NCBI GenBank assembly: GCA_934276695.1
Contig: CAKQTF010000015.1
Location: 1-12,989, forward strand
Source of the DNA: an uncultured Spirochaetales bacterium
Lineage (GTDB): Bacteria > Spirochaetota > Spirochaetia > Sphaerochaetales > Sphaerochaetaceae
Direction: 5' to 3'
DNA length: 12,989 bases
Under the pieces are notes generated by a model. It was not told the origin of the DNA, did no database searches, and saw nothing but the letters and a program-made list of their open reading frames with translations. Positions within the stretch are counted from its first letter, which is position 1. Each line of letters starts with the position of its first letter. A program made the translations under genes and the position numbers. Positions 7,501 to 12,989 of the stretch are shown here, piece by piece.

Positions 7501-7536
7501 GATAAAAGGCAATTCTTCCCGGATTGCCTTTTTATC
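7501..7536 (+). terminator. Intrinsic terminator between the SDR and amidohydrolase genes
   Basis: GATAAAAGGCAAT (7501-7513) pairs with ATTGCCTTTTTATC (7523-7536), a 13-pair stem with a single bulged T and the nine-base loop TCTTCCCGG. The 3' arm itself supplies a five-T run. The mirror image also ends in a T-rich arm, so it could act on both strands. It sits 17 bases after the SDR stop and only 17 before the next start codon. It therefore divides the cassette and must be read through, or bypassed by another promoter, to express the downstream pair. Confidence 0.75.
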
Positions 7537-7554
7537 AAAAAGAGGTTTTTGATA
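7533..7554 (+). promoter_or_regulatory. Hairpin presenting the amidohydrolase ribosome binding site in its loop
   Basis: TATCAAAAA (7533-7541), the tetraloop GAGG (7542-7545), and TTTTTGATA (7546-7554) form a perfect nine-pair inverted repeat. The loop is exactly the Shine-Dalgarno core, and the last base of the stem is the A of the ATG. Its 5' arm reuses four bases (TATC) of the terminator's 3' arm, so both structures cannot be fully formed together. Because the stem is almost all A-T it is weak, and a regulatory role is an inference. Confidence 0.45.
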
Positions 7555-9032
7555 TGGAAAAATACATAGTTAATGCAGGATTTCTCTGGGATGGGGTATC
7601 TGATCAGGTGTCTCATGATATGGCTATCTGCGTGGAGAATGGCAGGATAGCATCCGTTGGTAAGAAGGAAGACATCGCAAAGGCATTCCCTTCCATTCCA
7701 GTGCTGGATGGTAAGAACTATCTGGTGCTTCCTGCTTTTGTGAATGCGCATGATCATGGAAGAGGCGTCTCGCCGGTTGCTTTCGGAGCCTTTGACAGAG
7801 CACTTGAGATGTGGCTTCAGGATCTTAATAAGCTTCCATGCATCCCGCACTATGAAGCATGCTATTATGATGGGCTGCGTCTGGTATCATCGGGCGTAGG
7901 CACTGTCCTTCATAGCCATAATCCGAATAGCTTTGCCAACATCAGAAAGGAGATGGTAGATACCGCCCATGGATATAAGGACGCAGGTATCAGAAGCATT
8001 CTCTGTCCTCTCTATCTGGATCAGAACAAGAGGATCTATTATAACAGGAATCAGTTCATTGCAGAGCTGCCTGACTCGATAAGGGAACCATTTGCAAAGG
8101 GCATTAATGATAAGATAATGAGCATGGATGAGTATCTTGCTCTTGTCGAGGGCATCGTATCTGACCTGAAGAGCGAGATTGAGGAAGGCTGGGTAGAAGT
8201 GCAGCTTCATCCGAATGGCGGCCAGTGGTGCAGTGATGAGGCGCTTCTGCAGATGAAGGAGTATGCACTCTCACATGGAATGAACATACATCTGCATCTG
8301 CTTGAGACAAAGTACCAGAGAGAGTATGCAATACGCACATGGGGCAAGAACTTCATCAAGCACTATGATGATATAGGATTCTTAGGGCCATGGGTCTCAT
8401 TTGCCCATGCTGTATACCTTGATGATGAGGATTTAGCGCTTATCGCAGAAAGCGGTGCACGGCTTGTCAATAATCCATCGTCTAATCTGAGGCTAAGAAG
8501 CGGAAGCTTCAGGATCCATAAGGTCCATGAACTTGGAATCCATGCAGGAATAGGCCTTGATGGATGTGCTTATGATGATGACCAGGATTACCTTAGGGAG
8601 ATAAGGACTGCATGGCTCAATAACACAGTAACAGGCGTTGATGGCTGTGTTGATTACATGAAAGTGCTGAGAATGGCAACATCCGGCGGTGCTTCTGTTG
8701 CTGCTGGAAAGCTTTCGGAGGGCGTGATCAGGGCAGGTGCGAATGCTGATTTCGTATGCATTGATGCAGATAGGCTCTATAAGCCATATGCAGATAGCTA
8801 TCTTGATCCGCTGGCGCTCCTTGTCCAGAAGGGCACAAGGGACTATGTGGAGATGACTGCTGTGAATGGCAGGATAGTCTGGAAGAATGATACAGCATTC
8901 AAGGATAAGGAAGAGAATGCAGCTGACAGGCTCGCAGATAGCATAAGGGCCTGGAGGGAGAGCCATCCTGGACGGAGAGACAATGAGCTTCTTATCTCCC
9001 ATGTCCATGATTTCTATGAGGATGTCAAATGA
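7554..9032 (+). CDS. TRZ/ATZ-type amidohydrolase (cytosine deaminase/chlorohydrolase-like)
   Basis: A 492-residue metal-dependent hydrolase of the amidohydrolase superfamily, cytosolic with no signal peptide. It has a small beta-sandwich at both ends (residues 1-55 and about 405-445) around a TIM barrel. The mononuclear metal site is complete. His66 and His68 are in NAHDHG, and His248 with the proton-shuttle Glu251 is in HLHLLET. His285 is in FAHAVYLDDEDLALI, and Asp336 is in GIGLDG. The segment NNPSSNLRLRSG is the usual substrate-loop signature of this group. Members deaminate or hydrolyse N-heterocycles (cytosine, guanine, triazines, adenosine derivatives). ATG 7554 follows the GAGG element at 7542-7545; the upstream TTG frame runs through the terminator and is rejected. 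The stop overlaps the BCCT start by ATGA, so the pair is translationally coupled. The BCCT partner suggests a zwitterionic or quaternary nitrogen substrate; its identity is unknown. Confidence 0.92.
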   Translation: MEKYIVNAGFLWDGVSDQVSHDMAICVENGRIASVGKKEDIAKAFPSIPVLDGKNYLVLPAFVNAHDHGRGVSPVAFGAFDRALEMWLQDLNKLPCIPHYEACYYDGLRLVSSGVGTVLHSHNPNSFANIRKEMVDTAHGYKDAGIRSILCPLYLDQNKRIYYNRNQFIAELPDSIREPFAKGINDKIMSMDEYLALVEGIVSDLKSEIEEGWVEVQLHPNGGQWCSDEALLQMKEYALSHGMNIHLHLLETKYQREYAIRTWGKNFIKHYDDIGFLGPWVSFAHAVYLDDEDLALIAESGARLVNNPSSNLRLRSGSFRIHKVHELGIHAGIGLDGCAYDDDQDYLREIRTAWLNNTVTGVDGCVDYMKVLRMATSGGASVAAGKLSEGVIRAGANADFVCIDADRLYKPYADSYLDPLALLVQKGTRDYVEMTAVNGRIVWKNDTAFKDKEENAADRLADSIRAWRESHPGRRDNELLISHVHDFYEDVK

Positions 9033-10600
9033 GAAAGTCTGAACTGAGAAAGTCGGTGTTCATCCCGACATTCATCATTGTGCTTGGGGCTGGAATCATC
9101 GGACTGGTGAATAACCAGATCCTGATCAGCGGGTTCAGGGCTGCATTCGACTGGTCTTATGCTAATCTCAGCTGGATGTTCCAGCTGATATTCCTTGTCG
9201 TGCTGATCCTCTGCATTGTCATGACATTCTCAAAGAAGGGCGATATAAGATTCGGTGGTCCGGATGCTAAGGCTAAGTATCCGTTCTGGCAGTGGTTTGC
9301 GATGACTCTCACTGGCGGGCTTGGGGCTACTATCGTGTCTTCCGGAATCTCACAGCCTATAATCTTCATGCAGAGCGTCTGGGGAGAGCTTGATGGCTAT
9401 GGCATAGAACCAGGATCGAAGGAAGCAGTCATGTTCGGGCTTGGGCGTACTCTCCATGAATGGACATTTGTGCCATATGCCGTGTTCGGCGTCTGCGGAG
9501 TATGCATTGCATATACATGCTTTAACAGGAAGAAGTCACTTGCTGTCTCAAATACACTTGAGCCAGTTCTTGGAGAGAAGGCACATAACAAGGTCGTCTC
9601 GACTGTCGTTGACTGCATCTCAGTGCTGGCTCTGGCACTTGGTTCTGTAGGCACCCTTGGTACTTTCCTTGGCCTTGTGACGATATGCCTTCAGAATGTT
9701 TACTCTGTGCCGAAGAGTACAGCTCTGATGTTCATCATAATGCTCTGTGCCACAGTGCTTTATCTCTGCTCATCATTAAGCGGTGTGGATAAGGGGATAA
9801 AGTTCTTTGCAAGCCTTAACTTCAAGTTCTATGTATTCCTGATGGCATTCGTGTTCATCCTAGGAGGATCTGCTGCATTCATCCTGAATACAACAACATC
9901 GTCTGTAGGATACTGGATCGAGCACCTGCCTTTATGGATGTTTGATACTGGAAGCATGGGCGGAGAGCGCCTCGTGAAGTGGTGGACTGTATACACATGG
10001 GCATTCTGGATTGCGTATGCACCAGTGACAAGCGTCTTCCTTGCGCAGATCTCATATGGAAGGACAGTGCGTGAATTCCTCATTGTGAACTGGATCATGC
10101 CTAGTGTGTTTGCACTTCTCTGGTTCGGTCTCTTCGGAGGATGTGCAATGAACTGGCAGCTGAACGGTGTTGCTGATATCGCAGGTGCGATTGCCAAGGA
10201 TGGAACATATGCAGGCATATGGACATTCATGCAGCAGCTGCCGCTTTATAAGCTGCTGATCCCGATCAATCTCTTCATAATGCTTATCTCGTTCTCGACG
10301 TCCGCAGATAATGGCATCACAGTGCTTTCTGCCCTGTGCATGAAGGGGAAGAGGATCGGAGATGAGGCTCCGGCAAGGCTTAAGATTGTCTGGGGTGCTG
10401 CAATAGGGCTTCTCTCATTCCTTTTGATGGCATATGCATCAGGCGCAAAGGGCAATGATGGCGTCAGGTATATGGTAGTCGCACTCGGAAGCATCATTGC
10501 GATTCTTGTGATACTTATGATTGCATCTCTGATGAAGATGCTCTTCATCTCTCCGAAAGAGGAAGAGATGAATGCCTCTGTGAAAGGCGAGGTGGAATAA
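9029..10600 (+). CDS. BCCT family transporter (betaine/choline/carnitine type)
   Basis: A 523-residue membrane protein with the 12-helix BCCT architecture. The glycine-rich unwound third helix is seen as TGGLGATIVSSGISQPIIF (95-113). The helix-4 aromatic-cage segment is HEWTFVPYAVF (143-153), giving Trp145, Tyr150 and Phe153 where BetP, from memory, has Trp, Trp and Tyr. The family signature at 318-350 (WWTVYTWAFWIAY, then ISYGRTVREF) contributes Trp327, with one Trp of the usual WAWW replaced by Phe. The helix-8' motif STSADN (423-428) resembles the Thr-Ser sodium site of sodium-coupled members. The cage stays aromatic, so a positively charged or zwitterionic nitrogen compound is the probable cargo, but the changed residues suggest it is not ordinary glycine betaine. 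The long BetP-like osmosensing C-terminal tail is absent, which fits nutrient uptake. It overlaps the amidohydrolase stop by four bases and is followed by a terminator. Confidence 0.94.
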   Translation: MRKSELRKSVFIPTFIIVLGAGIIGLVNNQILISGFRAAFDWSYANLSWMFQLIFLVVLILCIVMTFSKKGDIRFGGPDAKAKYPFWQWFAMTLTGGLGATIVSSGISQPIIFMQSVWGELDGYGIEPGSKEAVMFGLGRTLHEWTFVPYAVFGVCGVCIAYTCFNRKKSLAVSNTLEPVLGEKAHNKVVSTVVDCISVLALALGSVGTLGTFLGLVTICLQNVYSVPKSTALMFIIMLCATVLYLCSSLSGVDKGIKFFASLNFKFYVFLMAFVFILGGSAAFILNTTTSSVGYWIEHLPLWMFDTGSMGGERLVKWWTVYTWAFWIAYAPVTSVFLAQISYGRTVREFLIVNWIMPSVFALLWFGLFGGCAMNWQLNGVADIAGAIAKDGTYAGIWTFMQQLPLYKLLIPINLFIMLISFSTSADNGITVLSALCMKGKRIGDEAPARLKIVWGAAIGLLSFLLMAYASGAKGNDGVRYMVVALGSIIAILVILMIASLMKMLFISPKEEEMNASVKGEVE

Positions 10601-10626
10601 TATACATCCTATCTTAAAATAATTGG

Positions 10627-10667
10627 ATCCCTCTTTCTGTAGCAGTTTTCAGATTGAGGGATTTTTT
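10627..10667 (+). terminator. Intrinsic terminator after the BCCT gene
   Basis: ATCCCTC (10627-10633) pairs with GAGGGAT (10656-10662), followed by a run of T residues to 10667. The pairing can be extended by G-T pairs, and a 22-base loop lies between the arms. It lies 26 bases after the BCCT stop and closes the catabolic cassette. Confidence 0.65.
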
Positions 10668-10761
10668 ATGCATTCTGCACCTGTTTTAAGCCATATCAAT
10701 GATTCATCATCGCTTTCTGATCCTATGACTGAAAATGCAGATTTTCCGATATATAAAGCGG

Positions 10762-11337
10762 ATGGAAAAGAAGATGGACAGCAGGGAGATGCTGAAAAGA
10801 GTGGCAAAGCAGCAGCAATGCAAGGTTGATGATGGGCTTTTTGCCGCTGCTGCATATTCAAGGCCGGAGATAATAGGATATAGTCGGCCGGGTATTCTGC
10901 AAGGCTGGAATCGCAGTACGGAGGATAGTGCGCACAGAGGTCCGGAAGCGCATGGTCTCAGCCGGCTATAAGGAGATTGTGTCTGACTGCTATGCTGAGA
11001 GCGAGGATGGTTCAAAGATGGCAGTCGAGGTGCAGAATGATGCAGGTGGATTCAGCCATATGAGAGAGGGGGATCTCTCGAGGCTGAGGATGCAGGGCTG
11101 GAGCTATATGAGAGCACACTTAAGGATATGAAGGAGAGATATGATATGGAATACACACTGGAGAACCTGCTGCGGCTCGGAAGGCAGGAAGGAATAGCCG
11201 ATGGGAAAGCTTCCGGCAAAATAGAAGGCAGGGCAGAAGGAAGAATTGAGGGTAAGAATGAGATGGCAGCTGATCTCAGAAAGCTTGGTGTGCCAGAGGA
11301 TATTATCATGAAAGCCATTCAGGGTGACAGACAGTAA
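10762..11337 (+). pseudogene. Decayed Rpn/PD-(D/E)XK nuclease family (transposase-like) gene
   Basis: Three pieces of one former gene can be followed through two frame changes. Piece one, from ATG 10762, reads MEKKMDSREMLKRV and then CKVDDGLFAAAAYSRPEII. Near 10875 the frame moves by one, and piece two continues as DIVGRVF and RTEVRKRMVSAGYKEIVSDC, then YAESEDGSKMAVEVQNDAGG. This carries the D-x(n)-E-x-Q nuclease motif that Rpn proteins use. Near 11100 the frame moves back, and piece three (LYESTLKDMKERYDMEY) runs into the lineage-typical repeats of EGxADGKxxGKIEGRAEGRI and a C-terminal helix ending at 11337. About 100 or more residues of the normal middle are missing, so the gene carries an internal deletion as well as frameshifts. 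Intact relatives promote RecA-independent recombination and occur in many copies in gut Bacillota. The stretch 10668-10761 before it holds no supported gene. Confidence 0.65.
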
Positions 11338-11414
11338 AGGGCCATATAAATAGGATCCGCCGCTTAGTTCTCTGATGAGCTGGCTTCCGGGGATTTTCAT
11401 CTTTAACTTTCATT

Positions 11415-11455
11415 ACCCCCCCTAATGCTGTTTTTTAGCCAAGCAAGAGGGGGTA
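11415..11455. repeat. G/C-run inverted repeat downstream of the Rpn remnant
   Basis: TACCCCCCC (11414-11422) faces GGGGGTA (11449-11455), giving at least seven pairs around a loop of about 26 bases that contains T6 and a small GCT/AGC stem. The arms are unusual homopolymer runs for this AT-leaning sequence. It lies between the decayed nuclease gene and the convergent dehydrogenase, so it may be a joint terminator or a mobile-element end. Confidence 0.4.
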
Positions 11456-11470
11456 TATCATTCAGATTAT

Positions 11471-11490
11471 GGCTATGGAATAGCCTCTTT
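11471..11490 (+). terminator. Weak hairpin, possible bidirectional terminator
   Basis: GGCTAT, loop GGA, ATAGCC is a perfect six-pair stem followed on the + strand by TCTTTATT. It lies 23 bases beyond the stop of the convergent dehydrogenase gene. On that strand the following bases (ATAATCTGAAT) are not T-rich, so termination of the dehydrogenase here is uncertain. Together with the C/G-run repeat at 11415-11455 it accounts for the 171-base gap 11338-11508, which has no supported gene. Confidence 0.35.
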
Positions 11491-11508
11491 ATTCAAGGTT
11501 TCCTCTGG

Positions 11509-12459
11509 TCAGTTATACTTATAGAAACCTTCACCTGCTGCAATGCCTGTTCTGCCTTCATCCATCATCTTCTGGAGCATAGCGAGGATCTTCCCCATTG
11601 TTGAATCTGCATCCTTGCTTGCCGGGTTATTCTTAACAACATTGTATGCTGTTGCAACACCTATGTAGTCAAGTTCCTCAAATGGGCCGATTGGCGCATT
11701 CATTGTAAGTTTCCAGTCAGTATCAATTGTTGCTGCGTCTGATACACCGTTTGCCAGAAGTCCCATAGCTGCCATCAGGAATGGGATGAGCAGGGAGTTC
11801 ATTACATAGCCAGGGACTTCCTTTCTTACCATGATTGGAACCATGCCAATAGCAAGAGCGAATTCACGGACTTCTTCTGGATACTTCGGATCAGTCTTTG
11901 CCTGAACCATGATCTCTGCAGGATTCTTCTTCCAGATACGGTTTGCAAAGTGAAGCGCAAGATACTTTTCCGGGCGTCCTGTGTAATCAGCAAACATGCT
12001 TGGAATCATAGAGGATGAATTGGTAGCAAGGATTGTCTTCTCGTCAAGAAGCGGAGCAAGCATTTTGTAGAATTCAATCTTCTGGTCTTTGTTCTCTGCT
12101 ACAGATTCAATTACAAAGTCCGCATCTTTAACAGCCTTTGCGAGATCAGTCTCTATTTTCAGTGATGCCTTTGCTTTTTCAACATTTGCTCTCAAAACCC
12201 TGATGTCATCTTTCGTTGCATTCTTTAAATCCTTCAGTATTCCTTCTGAATGCTTGGCATCAGTACCGATAATCGGCTCCAATGCTGCGACTTCTTCCAG
12301 ATAGGTCTTGTAGAGGTTATCAAGCTTTTCCTGAGTCCTTTCCCTTGATGCCTCAGATCTTGCCCAGATCGTAACATCAAAGCCTTTAAAAGCTGTCTGG
12401 AATGCAATCTGGCTGCCCAGAACCCCACCGCCAGCAACTGTGATTTTCTTAAAACTCAT
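11509..12459 (-). CDS. 3-hydroxyacyl-CoA dehydrogenase family protein
   Basis: A 316-residue NAD-dependent enzyme. The N-terminal Rossmann domain has ITVAGGGVLGSQIAFQ (6-21), with an acidic helical hairpin at about 50-100. FVIESVAENKDQK precedes the TNSSSM motif with the active-site serine (about 148-150). His170 (ALHFANRIW) and Glu182 (NPAEIM) form the catalytic dyad with the family's 12-residue spacing, and Asn221 (GYVMNSLLIPFLMAA) starts the C-terminal all-helical domain. The family oxidises L-3-hydroxyacyl-CoA, and relatives act on 3-hydroxybutyryl-CoA, carnitine or other short hydroxy acids. The insertion RIWKKN in the usual H-F-F-N-P segment suggests a substrate different from ordinary fatty acyl-CoA. 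ATG 12459 has a perfect AGGAGG (12471-12466) six bases upstream. It stands alone and convergent to the left-hand cassette, with its leader inside the decayed toxin-antitoxin operon. Confidence is high for the family, low for substrate. Confidence 0.93.
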   Translation of the reverse strand: MSFKKITVAGGGVLGSQIAFQTAFKGFDVTIWARSEASRERTQEKLDNLYKTYLEEVAALEPIIGTDAKHSEGILKDLKNATKDDIRVLRANVEKAKASLKIETDLAKAVKDADFVIESVAENKDQKIEFYKMLAPLLDEKTILATNSSSMIPSMFADYTGRPEKYLALHFANRIWKKNPAEIMVQAKTDPKYPEEVREFALAIGMVPIMVRKEVPGYVMNSLLIPFLMAAMGLLANGVSDAATIDTDWKLTMNAPIGPFEELDYIGVATAYNVVKNNPASKDADSTMGKILAMLQKMMDEGRTGIAAGEGFYKYN

Positions 12460-12469
12460 TTAGTACCTC

Positions 12470-12622
12470 CTATGAAAACAGATCAGATGAGATCTGCTTT
12501 TCTATAGAAATATATCTATGAAATAGTGCATCGGAAACAGGATTTTCGTTTTTCAAATTTATATAGGCTCTGTAGGGCTTCGGTATTTTACTGACAGTGG
12601 AAACCAGATTCCCAATTCTCAT
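12470..12622 (-). pseudogene. RelE/ParE-like toxin remnant
   Basis: A 50-codon frame begins at ATG 12622, which overlaps the stop of the Phd remnant as ATGA, the usual coupling in antitoxin-toxin operons. The middle reads PYRAYINLKNENPVSDALFH and RYISIEKQI, which follows the RelE/ParE N-terminal pattern: an aromatic-Ile helix start, an Asn-Pro turn, then an amphipathic helix. It stops (TAG 12472-12470) before the beta-sheet that would carry catalytic or target-binding residues, so it cannot be a working toxin. The same frame is open further upstream through Cys-rich codons, which are merely the shifted reading of the antitoxin gene. The identification rests on pattern and position; a fortuitous frame is possible. 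Confidence 0.4.
12479..12496. promoter_or_regulatory. Inverted repeat in the dehydrogenase 5' leader
   Basis: CAGATC and GATCTG flank a six-base spacer. In the transcript a six-pair hairpin followed by TTTTC would end seven bases before the AGGAGG site. A second dyad (ATAGA/TCTAT) lies at about 12500-12520. Either may be an operator or a weak attenuator; no repressor is identified. Confidence 0.35.
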
Positions 12623-12831
12623 AATACAGGGGCATTTACAAGCTGGTGGATTTCTGGATTCTGGGAAAGATGACTGAGCCTTTCCTCTGCAGAATCCACA
12701 GGATGGCTGGCAACGGTAAGATCTCACTTTCCGTTTTTTGTGATGAAAACTGGTTCATTGCAAGTGTGGCAGAGAGATGAAATACCATTGTAGTCATTTC
12801 GTGAATCTGCGCTGGATCTGATAGCTGGCAT
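12619..12831 (-). pseudogene. Phd/YefM-type antitoxin, interrupted by an in-frame TGA
   Basis: From ATG 12831 the frame reads MPAIRSSADSRNDYNGISSL, then CHTCNEPVFITKNGK, and meets TGA at 12726-12724, codon 36. It continues in the same frame as DLTVASHPVDSAEERLSHL to a second stop at 12621-12619. Phd/YefM antitoxins have an N-terminal dimerisation and DNA-binding fold with the pattern MP.IR..DLRN and EPVF.TKNG.G...V.S. Here the residue after NGK, usually glycine, has become a stop (consistent with GGA to TGA), and the leucine of DLRN is serine. Both changes indicate loss of function. The family neutralises a RelE/Txe-like toxin and represses its own operon. The expected toxin position is occupied by a short ATGA-coupled remnant frame. 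Confidence 0.7.
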
Positions 12832-12888
12832 AACTGCTCTCTCGATATTGGCGCTTAGTAATATGATAAGAGCTGTCTAGCTTATACC

Positions 12889-12896
12889 ATGTACAT
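12889..12896. promoter_or_regulatory. TGTACA palindrome upstream of the antitoxin remnant
   Basis: ATGTACAT is a perfect palindrome about 58 bases upstream of the Phd/YefM remnant's ATG. The YefM-YoeB complex of Escherichia coli is known to bind repeats with a TGTACA core, so this may be the old autoregulatory operator. Only one copy of the core is seen. The rest of 12832-12989 has no supported gene. Confidence 0.35.
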
Positions 12897-12981
12897 ATGC
12901 TACGATAAATCTGGCACTGCCATAAATGGTGGGCGGTAGGTCTCTAGTATCATGATTCCGGATTTTCCGAGACTTGATATG

Positions 12982-12989
12982 AAAGGAGG
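12982..12989 (+). promoter_or_regulatory. Ribosome binding site of a gene starting beyond the window
   Basis: The last eight bases are AAAGGAGG, a near-perfect Shine-Dalgarno sequence. A + strand start codon should follow within about ten bases outside the window. Its gene and promoter cannot be described from here; it would be divergent from the antitoxin remnant. Confidence 0.55.

Noticed and set aside
7524..7553. Earlier TTG start for the amidohydrolase
   Set aside because: It would be translated from within the terminator hairpin and lacks a ribosome binding site; ATG 7554 begins the normal family N-terminus.
8493..9008. Long open frame (171 codons) on the - strand
   Set aside because: It lies wholly antisense to the amidohydrolase gene, has no ribosome binding site and shows no recognisable domain; the + strand frame has a complete catalytic site.
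7554..10600. Naming the amidohydrolase-BCCT substrate (for example creatinine, trigonelline or ectoine)
   Set aside because: The residues seen support only the families; no diagnostic substrate residue could be verified by eye, so a specific name would be a guess.
12623..12727. Cys-rich small protein frame on the - strand
   Set aside because: The cysteines come from reading the decayed antitoxin gene in a shifted frame; no ribosome binding site and no zinc-finger spacing that convinces.
1..12989. CRISPR arrays, tRNA or rRNA genes, complete insertion sequences
   Set aside because: No regularly spaced repeats, no tRNA-like T-loop with matching acceptor arms, and no intact transposase or paired terminal repeats were found by reading both strands.

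Overview
The window looks like chromosome of an anaerobic or gut-type Gram-positive bacterium (Bacillota, perhaps Erysipelotrichia- or Lachnospiraceae-like). The reasons are the strong AGGAGG-type ribosome binding sites, frequent AGA/AGG arginine codons, by-eye G+C in the forties, and the kinds of decayed Rpn, XRE and Phd genes between operons. I cannot fix the species from sequence alone.

Left block (1-3661, + strand): a tight operon. It holds the C-terminus of a TRAP transporter large permease, an aldo/keto reductase, an isocitrate lyase/PEP mutase superfamily lyase and a MATE exporter. It reads as uptake of an organic acid, redox conversion, C-C cleavage probably giving pyruvate, and export.

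Gap 1 (3662-4212) contains no convincing intact gene. It holds a truncated XRE-type regulator on the - strand and a divergent gene start on the + strand that has an excellent ribosome binding site but stops after 16 codons.

Central block (4213-10600): a LysR-type regulator on the - strand faces, across an AT-rich 283-bp control region, a + strand cassette. The cassette is an SLC13/DASS-like carboxylate transporter and a short-chain dehydrogenase, then a terminator hairpin, then a TRZ/ATZ-type amidohydrolase overlapping a BCCT transporter by ATGA. The second pair is probably controlled separately. A terminator stem and a second perfect hairpin that presents the amidohydrolase ribosome binding site in its loop share bases, so they look mutually exclusive. 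The likely picture is an inducible catabolic locus for a zwitterionic or quaternary-amine compound and a related organic acid. The substrates are unknown.

Gap 2 (10601-11508) holds a terminator and a frameshifted, internally deleted Rpn/PD-(D/E)XK nuclease ('transposase-like') gene, then two inverted repeats.

Right block (11509-12989): a 3-hydroxyacyl-CoA dehydrogenase family enzyme on the - strand. Behind it is a decayed Phd/YefM antitoxin gene, stopped by TGA at a normally conserved glycine, that overlaps by ATGA a short RelE/ParE-like toxin remnant. A TGTACA palindrome resembling the YefM operator core lies upstream. The window ends on a perfect ribosome binding site for a + strand gene that starts just outside.
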